Part shown: in pieces, positions 25,195 to 33,229 of the stretch
Position numbering within the stretch: the stretch's first letter is position 1
Layout: each line of letters begins with the position of its first letter
Source of the DNA: Thermoanaerobaculia bacterium
GTDB lineage: Bacteria > Acidobacteriota > Thermoanaerobaculia > Multivoradales > J023
Reading direction: 5' to 3'
Length of the DNA stretch: 64,000 bases
Assembly (NCBI GenBank): GCA_030431255.1
Contig: JAUIJL010000003.1
Location: forward strand, 550,711-614,710
Position numbers and translations under genes: made by a program
Notes under the pieces: model-generated
Databases searched by the model: none
What the model saw: the letters and a program-made list of their open reading frames with translations, nothing else
What the model was told of the DNA's origin: nothing

Positions 25195-27741
25195 TTAGTG
25201 GATTCCGGAACGGTGGCTGAGCCGACGCTGCTGGGCCTCGGCGGGGAAGAGGCGCCAAAGCTCGGTGACCAAGGACTTCAAGCGGTCGGTTTCGTTCTGC
25301 TCGCGGGCTTCCCGGGCTCGACCGATGATCCGGCCGGCGGCTTTTGGATCCGTGGCCTCTTCCACATGGGACGCATAGTAGTCGAGCTCCCAGCTCCAGG
25401 CTTCGGGATGGCGGTAGAAGGCCGCGTTGCCCACATCCCGGACGACCTTCATATGCTGCCTGAGCAGATCGTGGGATCGGCCCTTGAGGGCTTGCTCGGC
25501 TCCAGAGACGGCGGTGTCCAGCAGGCGTTGTTCCATGTCGTTGCCGAATTGGGCGACGAAATGGGTGGCCGTGGCGATTTGACTCATGGACTTGGCTTCG
25601 AGCTCGGGCCATTTGCCGAGATCTTCGAGCTCGCCGACCTCCGCCTCCAGATCCAATAGGATCCGTCGCGCGCGCTGGCCGGAGTCGGCATCTCCCCCCT
25701 TGGCGGCCTCCGTGGCCAGCTGGGCTTCGATCAGGCGGCGATCCAGGGCGGCGAGCCGCTCCCGCTGATCCTCACGGCCGATCGCGGATTGCAGACCGAT
25801 CAGCCGTGATTGGAGGGCTTCCGCCTCTCGGGTCAAGGTCTCCGGCTCGGCGTCGGGCACCAGCAACCGCGCCACTTCCTCAAAGACCCGGTCGATCCTC
25901 GGGATGTGAGCTCGCGCCGAAAGACGTCCACCCCGGTCTAGCTCAAGAGTGACCTCAATGTCGGATCCGATGGGCAGGGTCTCGGCCAAATCATCGGCGT
26001 TGATCCTCAAGCTGCCCACCAGTCGACAGAGGTGGGCTTGCTCGAATTCCCCCTGGACAATGGGGATGTCGAGGTTCCCTCCGGTTCCGGGAATCAAGCT
26101 CTCGATCGTCCGGTGGCCGAAGGTTCGGCGAGCCGGCAGGGGCACGCCCCGTTCGAAGTAGGTCTGAACGGTGTTGTTGGCTAAAGCGACTCCCAAGGTG
26201 CGGGATAGGGGAGGATCTGAAAGGGTGACGCCGTGCATGATCCGCAGCTCGGTAGGGGAGATCGGCACAGACTCGCCGGCGGCGCTCCAAGCATGGACGG
26301 CGAAGGTCGACAGCTTCTTGGATTTCAGGACCACTTGGGCGACAAAAGCCCCCTCCGCGTCGAGCTCGACCTTGATCACAGAGGATGGGTCTGAGACCTC
26401 AGCGATCTCGAGCCGAGTCGGCGGGGGGCCCGCACCCGGCTCCGCCAGCCGACCGACGATATGCGGTGTGGTCACCGCGGTCACCGCCGGATATTGCAGC
26501 CAAAGCTGGTGGGGTTTGCCGCTGGTAGCTGTGTTGTGGTCGCACCCCTTTCCCCGCTGGAAGCCGGTGCCAGGCACTTCCCCAGTACCGGTGCCAGGCA
26601 CTTCTCGGGCGGTGCCAGGCACTTCTCGGCGGGTGGACGACCTAGCTTCTAGACCGGCTGAGGCGGCGTAAATCGCCGCTCCCTGGGCGACCAGCGCCAT
26701 GGGGTCCAGACCTTCCTCGGACGGCTGGGTCAAAGCCTCGGCGACCCTCTGGCGCACCAGGGGCATGACACTCGGTCCGCCGACCAAGACCACCGTTTCG
26801 AGATCGTCCGGCCGCTGACCGTGCTCTCGAAGCAGCCGTAAGCAGACCTCGAGGGTACGATCGACGACCGGGGCGCAGAGGGTTTCGAGGGTGGCACGGT
26901 CGAGGGTGATGTCGAGGTCGACGAGCTCGTCGTCGACCTCGAGGGGCATCGCGCCACCGATGGTGGTTTGCTCAACGCGGGTGAGCTCGATTTTTGCCTC
27001 TTCCACGGCCAGGGCGAGCTGACGAAGGGCCTGACGATGGCTTGGATCCTCCCGCCGAAGCTGGACTCCTTCCTCGGTAGCTAGTCGGGTCAAGCACCAG
27101 TCGACGATTCGCCGGTCGAAATCCCGTCCTCCCAAGAAATTGTCCCCGTCGTGACCGACGACCCGCAGCAGGCCTTCTCGGCTTTCGAGCAGGGAGACGT
27201 CGAAGGTGCCGCCGCCGAGGTCGAAGACCATCCACGAGCCCTGGGCGCTCTCCGCCTCCCAGCCGGCGGCCAACGCCGAGGCCACGGGCTCTTGCAGCAG
27301 CTCCACCCGCTGAAGCCCAGCCAGGCGAGCAGCCTCGGCGGTGGCCGCGCTTTGGGGAACCTCGAAAAGCGCCGGCACGGTGATTACCGCCTGATCGATG
27401 CTGAATCCCAAGTGCTGCTCGACATCTGCCCGCAGGGAAGCGAGCACGAGAGCCGCCAATTCTTGGGGTTGTTTGGAGACGTCGGCGGCAGGGAAGTGGA
27501 TCGTTTTGCCCGTCCCCATCAAGCGTTTGAACTCGCTTTGGGTATTCTCCGGATCCCGTTCCAAGAACCGACGGGCGCGGGCGCCGACGATCGGGGTGCC
27601 CTTGGAGCTCAATCGCACCACCGACGGGGTGAGCGCGCCACCCATGGCGCTTTGGACGGAATGCACTCGCTCGCCGTCGAAAATCGCAGAGGTTGAGTTG
27701 GTGGTGCCGAGATCAAATCCGACGTAGAACGGCTTGGCCAT
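25195..27741 (-). CDS. Divergent Hsp70/DnaK-like chaperone
   Basis: 848 residues from ATG 27741, which has GGGAG 9 nt upstream. A longer start is rejected because the ATPase motif then falls too late. The nucleotide-binding domain (1 to ~365) is canonical: VGFDLGTTNS, VFDLGGGTFDVSLL, LVGGPSVMPLVRQ. Then come an odd linker with three EVPGT units encoded by REP-like repeats, an extra beta-rich domain (~400-520), an SBD-beta-like domain (SRTLGVALANNTVQTYFERG, DIPIVQGEFEQAHLCRLVGS), and a long helical C-terminus without a DnaK-type tail. It is first of a three-gene operon with the J-like and membrane proteins. It is not the housekeeping dnaK by architecture, and its clients are unknown. Confidence 0.88.
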   Translation of the reverse strand: MAKPFYVGFDLGTTNSTSAIFDGERVHSVQSAMGGALTPSVVRLSSKGTPIVGARARRFLERDPENTQSEFKRLMGTGKTIHFPAADVSKQPQELAALVLASLRADVEQHLGFSIDQAVITVPALFEVPQSAATAEAARLAGLQRVELLQEPVASALAAGWEAESAQGSWMVFDLGGGTFDVSLLESREGLLRVVGHDGDNFLGGRDFDRRIVDWCLTRLATEEGVQLRREDPSHRQALRQLALAVEEAKIELTRVEQTTIGGAMPLEVDDELVDLDITLDRATLETLCAPVVDRTLEVCLRLLREHGQRPDDLETVVLVGGPSVMPLVRQRVAEALTQPSEEGLDPMALVAQGAAIYAASAGLEARSSTRREVPGTAREVPGTGTGEVPGTGFQRGKGCDHNTATSGKPHQLWLQYPAVTAVTTPHIVGRLAEPGAGPPPTRLEIAEVSDPSSVIKVELDAEGAFVAQVVLKSKKLSTFAVHAWSAAGESVPISPTELRIMHGVTLSDPPLSRTLGVALANNTVQTYFERGVPLPARRTFGHRTIESLIPGTGGNLDIPIVQGEFEQAHLCRLVGSLRINADDLAETLPIGSDIEVTLELDRGGRLSARAHIPRIDRVFEEVARLLVPDAEPETLTREAEALQSRLIGLQSAIGREDQRERLAALDRRLIEAQLATEAAKGGDADSGQRARRILLDLEAEVGELEDLGKWPELEAKSMSQIATATHFVAQFGNDMEQRLLDTAVSGAEQALKGRSHDLLRQHMKVVRDVGNAAFYRHPEAWSWELDYYASHVEEATDPKAAGRIIGRAREAREQNETDRLKSLVTELWRLFPAEAQQRRLSHRSGIH
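26565..26626. repeat. Three REP-like palindromes inside the hsp70-like gene
   Basis: CGGTGCCAGGCACTTC lies at 26565-26580, 26589-26605 and 26610-26626, the last two extended by T. The core GTGCC-A-GGCAC is a perfect inverted repeat around one base. Spacing is 24 and 21 bp, so all three are read in one frame (minus strand) as EVPGT. The same 17-mer occurs in the cluster at 51.1 kb. Confidence 0.9.
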
Positions 27742-28115
27742 GAATGAAGGCTCCCTAGGTGACCGGGCTTGATGGCCGGGGTCAGGCAATTCGAAGATCG
27801 ACTATACCGCCGACTCGAGGTGCCGGCATCTGCGAACGGGCTGTGGAGCTCCGGCCGGTGGAGGCGCCTCGAACCGAGAGGTGTCCGGCCCTCGTCCTGG
27901 ATTCTGGGGTGTTGATGGTTGACCCGATTCCGCCGCCGTTGGAAACTTCGAGCGCTGGGGCTCGTACTGCTATGGACCCAAACGGTCTATGATTCTTGAT
28001 GCCCAGGGACCACGCTCTATTTCCGCGCGAGCCCAAAGTCGAGCCGTTCTCCGCGAAGCGTGCTGCCAAACGGTCCTATTTCGAAGCCTTTTCCACTTTT
28101 AGTGAGCCGATATCC
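27742..28115. other. 374-bp divergent intergenic region
   Basis: The region lies between the hsp70-like gene (minus) and the RND membrane-fusion gene (plus) and must hold both promoters. A TATAGT hexamer read on the minus strand (27806-27801) is a candidate -10 for the hsp70-like operon, but no good -35 is seen 17 bp away. No CIRCE-type inverted repeat was found, so HrcA control is not supported. Nothing else is recognisable. Confidence 0.4.
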
Positions 28116-29240
28116 ATGAAACTTCTTCAAAATCGCATGGTTGGAATCTCCGCCTTAGCCGCTGCGCTCGGTCTGTCCGCGCTGCTCTTCCTCCAGGGTT
28201 GCTCGGGATCTGCTCCGCTTGAGGATCTGGCCGAAGAGGAGCAAACGCCGCCACCTTTGGTTTCAACGGTCGTGATTGAGCCCCAAGCATGGCAGGAGAC
28301 CGTAGACCTCACCGCTGAGCTACATCCCTGGTCGGCGGTCACGGTGGCGGCGGAAACCGGCGGACGGGTGGTGGATCTTTTGGTGGATCACGGAGACCAG
28401 GTCCAAAAAGGTCAGCTGATCGCTCGATTGGAAACCGCTGGGGCGCAAGCAGAGCTGCGTCGAGCTAAGGCTCGCCTCGAGTCGAGCCGCGCGTCCCTCG
28501 CCCAAGCGAGTCGGGACTTGGAGCGGGGAAAGGCCTTGGCCGAGGCGTCGGAAGGCATCGTTTCCCAAGACGATGTCGAGCGTCTGGCATTGGCCCACGA
28601 GACCCGGGCCGCGGAAGCGGCGGAAGCGGAGGCCGCGGTGTTGGTGATGCAGGAGCAAGTGGAAGACATGGAAGTGCGATCACCGTTTACCGGGGTGGTG
28701 AGCGAGCGCCACGTGGAAAAGGGGAGCTGGGTGGCCAAAGGCGATCCGGTGGTGCGGCTCTTGGACTTGCGCAAGCTCAAGATTCGCGCTTCCGTGCCGT
28801 CGATCGATCGCATGCGCCTCAGCCTGGATCAAAAGGCAACGTTTAAAACCGATGCCGTGCCTGAGGTCAGCCATGCCGCCGAGCTGCGTTTTCTCGGACG
28901 GGAGGCGGATCCGGCCACCGGCACGTTTTTGGTCGAGGCCGCGACTACCGGTGACGGCTCGGCCGGCGCCTTGCTACCGGGTCTGCAGGGCACGCTGACG
29001 CTCACCTTGGCGGAGCACCAAGGGCTGTTGATTCCCAAAACCGCTTTGCTCGGCTCCGGCTCCGGCGAGCAGGTCTTCGTGGTCGACGGCGAAACGGCCT
29101 CGAGGGTCGATGTGGACACCAAATCCGTAGACGCCCGGCGGGTGGAGGTCGTCACCGGGCTCTCTTCGGGCATGCGACTCGTGACCCAAGGTCAACATCG
29201 TCTCGCCGACGGCCAGCTTGTGGAGGAGCATGAGCCATGA
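28116..29240 (+). CDS. RND efflux periplasmic adaptor lipoprotein (HlyD/AcrA family)
   Basis: 374 residues from ATG 28116. A longer frame to 27996 is rejected because only this start gives a signal peptide, which ends in lipobox LQGC (about residue 28). The family layout is clear: a beta-barrel strand, first lipoyl half (VAAETGGRVVDLLVDHGDQV), a coiled-coil hairpin (~95-165, Ala/Glu/Arg-rich), second lipoyl half (VRSPFTGVVSERHVEKGSWV), then beta-barrel and membrane-proximal domains (LIPKTALLGSGSGEQVFVVD). It links the inner-membrane pump to an outer-membrane channel. The stop overlaps the start of the pump gene (ATGA). No TolC-like gene is in the window. Confidence 0.93.
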   Translation: MKLLQNRMVGISALAAALGLSALLFLQGCSGSAPLEDLAEEEQTPPPLVSTVVIEPQAWQETVDLTAELHPWSAVTVAAETGGRVVDLLVDHGDQVQKGQLIARLETAGAQAELRRAKARLESSRASLAQASRDLERGKALAEASEGIVSQDDVERLALAHETRAAEAAEAEAAVLVMQEQVEDMEVRSPFTGVVSERHVEKGSWVAKGDPVVRLLDLRKLKIRASVPSIDRMRLSLDQKATFKTDAVPEVSHAAELRFLGREADPATGTFLVEAATTGDGSAGALLPGLQGTLTLTLAEHQGLLIPKTALLGSGSGEQVFVVDGETASRVDVDTKSVDARRVEVVTGLSSGMRLVTQGQHRLADGQLVEEHEP

Positions 29241-32200
29241 ATCCAGCCGCCGCCTCCATTTCCAACCGCGCTCTGGTCAACGCGGTAGTCATTGTCATCA
29301 TCGCCGTGGGTGCTTACTCGCTGCTCACCATGCCGCGGGAGCTGAACTCCAAGGTGAGCTTCAATTGGGTGTTCATCCTCAACTTCTATCCCGGGGCCAG
29401 CCCGGAGGAAGTGGAGCGGTTGATCACCATTCCCATCGAGGACGAAGTTGCTCAAGTTCAAGACGTCGATGTCGTGCTCGGAAAATCCGAAGCCGGCAAG
29501 TCGTTCGTCTGGGTGAAGTTCGAGCAGATCTCGGATCGGGACTTTGAGCGTCGCTTGGAGGATGTCCGCACCCAGGTCGCGCGGGTGGATTTGCCGGACG
29601 ACGTGATCGACAGCGAGATCCGCGAATTCGACTCCTACGATTTTCAGCCCGTGGTCTCGGTGGCCATTTCCGGTGAGGTGGACGAGCGCACCCTGCACGA
29701 CGTGGCTCGTGATCTCGAGGAGGAATTGAAAGACATTCGCGGGGTCGGGCGGGTGGAGCCCATCGGAGAGCGCCGCCGAGCCATCCTCGTGGAGTGTGAC
29801 CCCCATCGGCTGGCGGCCCACGGGTTGGATATCGTCGACGTGGAGGACGCTCTGCGGTTGGCGGATAGGAATCTGCCGGCCGGTGTGCTGAAGCTCGGTG
29901 AGCGCCAGCTGCTGCTGCGAACCCGGGCTGAGATCAGCGGAGCAGAGGACGTCGCCGCGGTCACGCTGCGGGCCGGCGGCCAGGGGACGCGGCTCAAAGT
30001 CGGAGACGTCGCCCGGGTGATCGATGATTTCGAGGAAAGGGATCTGATCTCCCGCTTCAACGGCAAACGAGCCGTGGCCATCAGCCTGACCAAGAACGAG
30101 CGGGGCAATACGATCGAAATCGTGAGAGACACCCGGGCTCTGCTCGAGGATTGGCGCGTCCGTCTGCCGCCGGGCATCGAGCTCGATCTCTACAACGATG
30201 AGTCCCTGGTGGTGCACGGCATCCTGTCCGTCTTGCAGTCGAACGCTAATTTGGGTCTCGTGTTGGTGATCCTCGGGCTGATGCTCTTCGTCGGCTGGCG
30301 CGCTGCCATGTGCGCGGCCCTCGGCATTCCCGTCACTTTCCTCTTGGCGATTACGGTGCTGCATTGGACCGGTGACTCCCTCAACGGCAGCACCCTCTTC
30401 GGCCTGATTTTGGTCCTGGGCATGGTGGTCGACGACGCCATCGTGATTCTCGAAAATTGCTATCGACACCTCCAAGAAGGTAAGTCCCTGGAGCAAGCGG
30501 CGATCGATGGTGTGGCGGAGGTGGCCGCGCCGGTGGTGATCTCCACCTTGACGACGCTCGCCGGATTTCTACCCCTGGTGTTGATGCCCGGCACCATGGG
30601 CAAATTCATGCGAATCATTCCGGTGACCGTAGCATTGGTGCTGATGGCCTCCTTGATCGAGGCCTTTTGGATCCTGCCCAGCCATTTCGTGGAGCTCGTG
30701 CGTTTGAAGAAACGCCATCGGGGCAAAGAGACGAAGATGGAGCGCTTTCAAGATCGCTACGAGAGGTTGTTGCGGGTCATGCTGCGACGGCGGTATCTGA
30801 CGGCGGTCGTCTGCGTGGTGGTGTTGATCGGCTCGGTCGCGCTCATTCCCTTGGTGGGAGTGTCCCTCTTCGCCGGTGACGCCATTTCCACCATCGGCAT
30901 CATGGTCACCATGCCCAACGGCACCCAATTGGAGGAGACGGAAAAGGTGGTGGCCAAATTCGAGCAAGTGGCCATGAGCTTGCCGGACTCGGAGCTCGAA
31001 GGGGTCATGGCCAACGTCGGGCTACAACAGCAGAAGGAAGAGTGGGTGAGCGCCGCCCATCTGGGGCAGGTCTGGGTCGATGTGCGTGAAGCCTCGCAAA
31101 TGGATCGCGGTCTTCCGGAGATCGTCGAGCAGCTGCGGCGGGAGATGTCCCTGATTCTCGGCCCGAGCAAATTGGAATTCATCGTCAATGACGGCGGTCC
31201 GCCGTCGGCCAAACCCGTGGAGCTGATGGTCAAGGGACCTGATTTGACCACCATCCAAGAGGTGTCGAATCTGCTCCAAGACGAGCTACGTCGCCAGCCC
31301 GGGGTTTCCGACGTGCATGACAACGCCGGAGAGCGTCAGCCGAAGATCGACATTCTCGTGGATCGCGAGGCCGCCGCTCGCCGCGGTCTGGACGCCACCC
31401 GCATCGCCCGCTCCGTGGCGGCCGCATTCGGCGGCTCGACCGCGGCGACTTATCGGGACGGCGACGAAGAGCTGGACGTGATCGTCCGCTGGCCGGAATC
31501 TTTCCGCAGCCGCCAGGATGACCTCAGCTCTTTGCGTTTCGTTGCGCCCAGCGGACAGATCATTCCGTTCGCGGAGGTGGCCCGTTGGGAAGAAGGCGAC
31601 AGCCCCCAGACCCTGCATCGGCATGATCGGCAGCAGGCGATCACGGTCAAGGCCGATGTGGATGAGGAGGTCAACGACATCCGAGCGGTCAACGTGCATA
31701 TCCGGGAATTCTTCGAGCGCATGCGAACCGCCTATCCGTCGGTGGCGATCGAGGACGGTGGCCAATTCCGAGAATTCACCGAAGCCTTCCAAAGCTTGGC
31801 GGCTCTCTTTGCCTTCGGCCTGCTGCTGAACTTCATGTTGTTGTCGGGCCAATTCAAGAATTGGACTCAGCCCTTCCTCATCTTGGCGGTAGTGCCGCTG
31901 TCGTTCATCGGCGCGGTGATCGGCCTCCTGGTGTCGGCCAGCCCGTTCTCCATTTCCACCCTCTACGGCTTCGTCGCCCTGGCGGGTGTGGCGATCAACG
32001 ATTCCATCGTGTTGGTGGCATTCACCAACCAATTACGGGCTAAAGGATTGGATCGCTGGGAGTCCCTCCACGAAGCGGGGCGCTTGCGATTACGACCGAT
32101 CCTGCTCACCTCGATCACCACGATCCTCGGTCTGCTGCCCATGGCCATCGGCCTCGGGGGCAGCTCCAAGACCTGGCAACCCTTGGCCACCACCATCGCC

Positions 32201-32419
32201 GCGGGCCTCGCGGTGGCCACTTTCATTTGCCTCTTCGTGATCCCTTGCCTGCAAGCCATCTTGGATGACTTGCACCAGCAGCGGGGTAGGCTGTTGCGTC
32301 GATGGCGGGGCCGGGAAGAAGAGGATGAGCTGGTGTTGGAAAGTGATTCTTCGGGTCGCCTACCTGCCGGAGTGTCGGCGAGGAACGCGGAAGCGGGTGT
32401 CGTGGGTTCATCAATTTAG
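29237..32419 (+). CDS. RND efflux transporter, AcrB/HAE-like
   Basis: 1060 residues, the normal size for an RND pump. The N-terminal TM1 (ALVNAVVIVIIAVGAYSLLT) is followed by the porter/docking loop, then TM2-6 with the proton-relay motif GMVVDDAIVILENCYRHLQE in TM4 (two Asp). TM7 (AVVCVVVLIGSVALIPLVGV) leads to a second periplasmic loop, and TM8-12 (ALFAFGLLLNFMLLSGQF to ATFICLFVIPCLQAI) finish it. It exports a drug, lipid or other hydrophobic substrate by proton antiport. The short loop sequence does not allow a substrate call, and the pump is not an obvious heavy-metal type. It is coupled to the adaptor gene by a 4-bp overlap. The C-terminal 50 residues are polar and cytoplasmic. Confidence 0.94.
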   Translation: MNPAAASISNRALVNAVVIVIIAVGAYSLLTMPRELNSKVSFNWVFILNFYPGASPEEVERLITIPIEDEVAQVQDVDVVLGKSEAGKSFVWVKFEQISDRDFERRLEDVRTQVARVDLPDDVIDSEIREFDSYDFQPVVSVAISGEVDERTLHDVARDLEEELKDIRGVGRVEPIGERRRAILVECDPHRLAAHGLDIVDVEDALRLADRNLPAGVLKLGERQLLLRTRAEISGAEDVAAVTLRAGGQGTRLKVGDVARVIDDFEERDLISRFNGKRAVAISLTKNERGNTIEIVRDTRALLEDWRVRLPPGIELDLYNDESLVVHGILSVLQSNANLGLVLVILGLMLFVGWRAAMCAALGIPVTFLLAITVLHWTGDSLNGSTLFGLILVLGMVVDDAIVILENCYRHLQEGKSLEQAAIDGVAEVAAPVVISTLTTLAGFLPLVLMPGTMGKFMRIIPVTVALVLMASLIEAFWILPSHFVELVRLKKRHRGKETKMERFQDRYERLLRVMLRRRYLTAVVCVVVLIGSVALIPLVGVSLFAGDAISTIGIMVTMPNGTQLEETEKVVAKFEQVAMSLPDSELEGVMANVGLQQQKEEWVSAAHLGQVWVDVREASQMDRGLPEIVEQLRREMSLILGPSKLEFIVNDGGPPSAKPVELMVKGPDLTTIQEVSNLLQDELRRQPGVSDVHDNAGERQPKIDILVDREAAARRGLDATRIARSVAAAFGGSTAATYRDGDEELDVIVRWPESFRSRQDDLSSLRFVAPSGQIIPFAEVARWEEGDSPQTLHRHDRQQAITVKADVDEEVNDIRAVNVHIREFFERMRTAYPSVAIEDGGQFREFTEAFQSLAALFAFGLLLNFMLLSGQFKNWTQPFLILAVVPLSFIGAVIGLLVSASPFSISTLYGFVALAGVAINDSIVLVAFTNQLRAKGLDRWESLHEAGRLRLRPILLTSITTILGLLPMAIGLGGSSKTWQPLATTIAAGLAVATFICLFVIPCLQAILDDLHQQRGRLLRRWRGREEEDELVLESDSSGRLPAGVSARNAEAGVVGSSI

Positions 32420-32440
32420 CGGAGGGCCTTGAGCCTCCGC
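32419..32440 (+). terminator. Hairpin at the RND gene stop
   Basis: A 7-bp perfect stem (GCGGAGG, 8-nt loop, CCTCCGC) begins at the last base of the pump stop codon. There is no clear T-run after it, so it is a possible rather than a classic terminator. Confidence 0.4.
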
Positions 32441-32475
32441 TCTCCTCCAGAACACAGCGTCCCAAAAAACACAGC

Positions 32476-32496
32476 GGGCGGGGACAAGCCCCGCCC
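32476..32496. terminator. GC-rich hairpin between convergent genes
   Basis: An 8-bp perfect stem (GGGCGGGG, loop acaag, CCCCGCCC) lies between the RND pump and the CBS-domain gene. An A-run (32464-32469) precedes it, which reads as a T-run downstream of the hairpin on the minus strand. It fits a terminator for the minus-strand CBS gene and perhaps both genes. Confidence 0.55.
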
Positions 32497-32563
32497 TGCG
32501 CCGGAATAGCTGCGAAGTCACTCCGAAGTATTCGCTTCGGAAAGGGAAAGATCTTCTTGGCGC

Positions 32564-33055
32564 CTAGAGACCCCGCGCCCGCTTCATGGCGCTGTGGACT
32601 CCGCCCGCGCCCTCCTCGAGGTCCAGCTGTTGGTCCTTGCTGCCGTAGAGGTAGGGGTTCTCACGCATGTTGTCGATGGCACCCAAGACGTCACGACGGC
32701 TGATCTGCCCCAGAAGCTTGCCGTCATCATCGAGCACCGGCAGGCGCCGATACGGCTTGTTGAGGAAGGTGCCGACGATGTCGTAGACGCTCGTGTCGGG
32801 TTTGACCGAGGCCACCTTGGCGGTCATGTAGTCGCCGACTTTGCCCTCGGGGAAGCCGTCCCAGGCTTCCGCGGTGAGCACTCGAAGGCAATCGAGCTCC
32901 GACAGGATTCCAATCACTTTCGCGTCCGCATCGATCACGGGGGCTCCGGAAAAGCGATTCTTGAGGAAGGTGCGAATCGCCTCATAGATGTCGGTGTCCG
33001 GCCTGAACGTCACCACCGAAGTGTTCATGATCTCTGACGCTTTGCGATGAATCAT
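32564..33055 (-). CDS. Two-CBS-domain protein
   Basis: 163 residues, ATG with AGAGGAG 5 nt upstream. Two CBS motifs in tandem make one Bateman module: residues ~9-60 (MNTSVVTFRPDTDIYEAIRT, SGAPVIDADAKVIGILSELD) and ~75-130 (MTAKVASVKPDTSVYDIVGT, YRRLPVLDDDGKLLGQISRR). No other domain is attached. Such stand-alone proteins bind adenine nucleotides and act as energy or second-messenger sensors. It diverges from the kinase gene at 33230 across 174 bp. The partner is unknown. Confidence 0.9.
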   Translation of the reverse strand: MIHRKASEIMNTSVVTFRPDTDIYEAIRTFLKNRFSGAPVIDADAKVIGILSELDCLRVLTAEAWDGFPEGKVGDYMTAKVASVKPDTSVYDIVGTFLNKPYRRLPVLDDDGKLLGQISRRDVLGAIDNMRENPYLYGSKDQQLDLEEGAGGVHSAMKRARGL

Positions 33056-33229
33056 GCCATCTCCTCTTGCCTCCGGGCCCGATTCATGCCCCTCCGGGCT
33101 CGACCTCGATCTGCTTCCATCTGATTCGGGCTGTCAATTTTGATTCGACCCATTGTATACCAATTGGAGACGGCTGACCCTGAGAGCGGAGGTTCTCGCA
33201 AAGCCCACTTCGTCATAAACTCCGGGGTT

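Noticed and set aside
27742..28115. CIRCE/HrcA operator upstream of the hsp70-like operon
   Set aside because: No TTAGCACTC-N9-GAGTGCTAA-type inverted repeat is present in the gap.
29192..30496. 434-residue open frame antisense to the RND pump
   Set aside because: It is opposite a well-supported pump gene, shows no domain motif, and has His/Gln/Asp-rich shadow composition.
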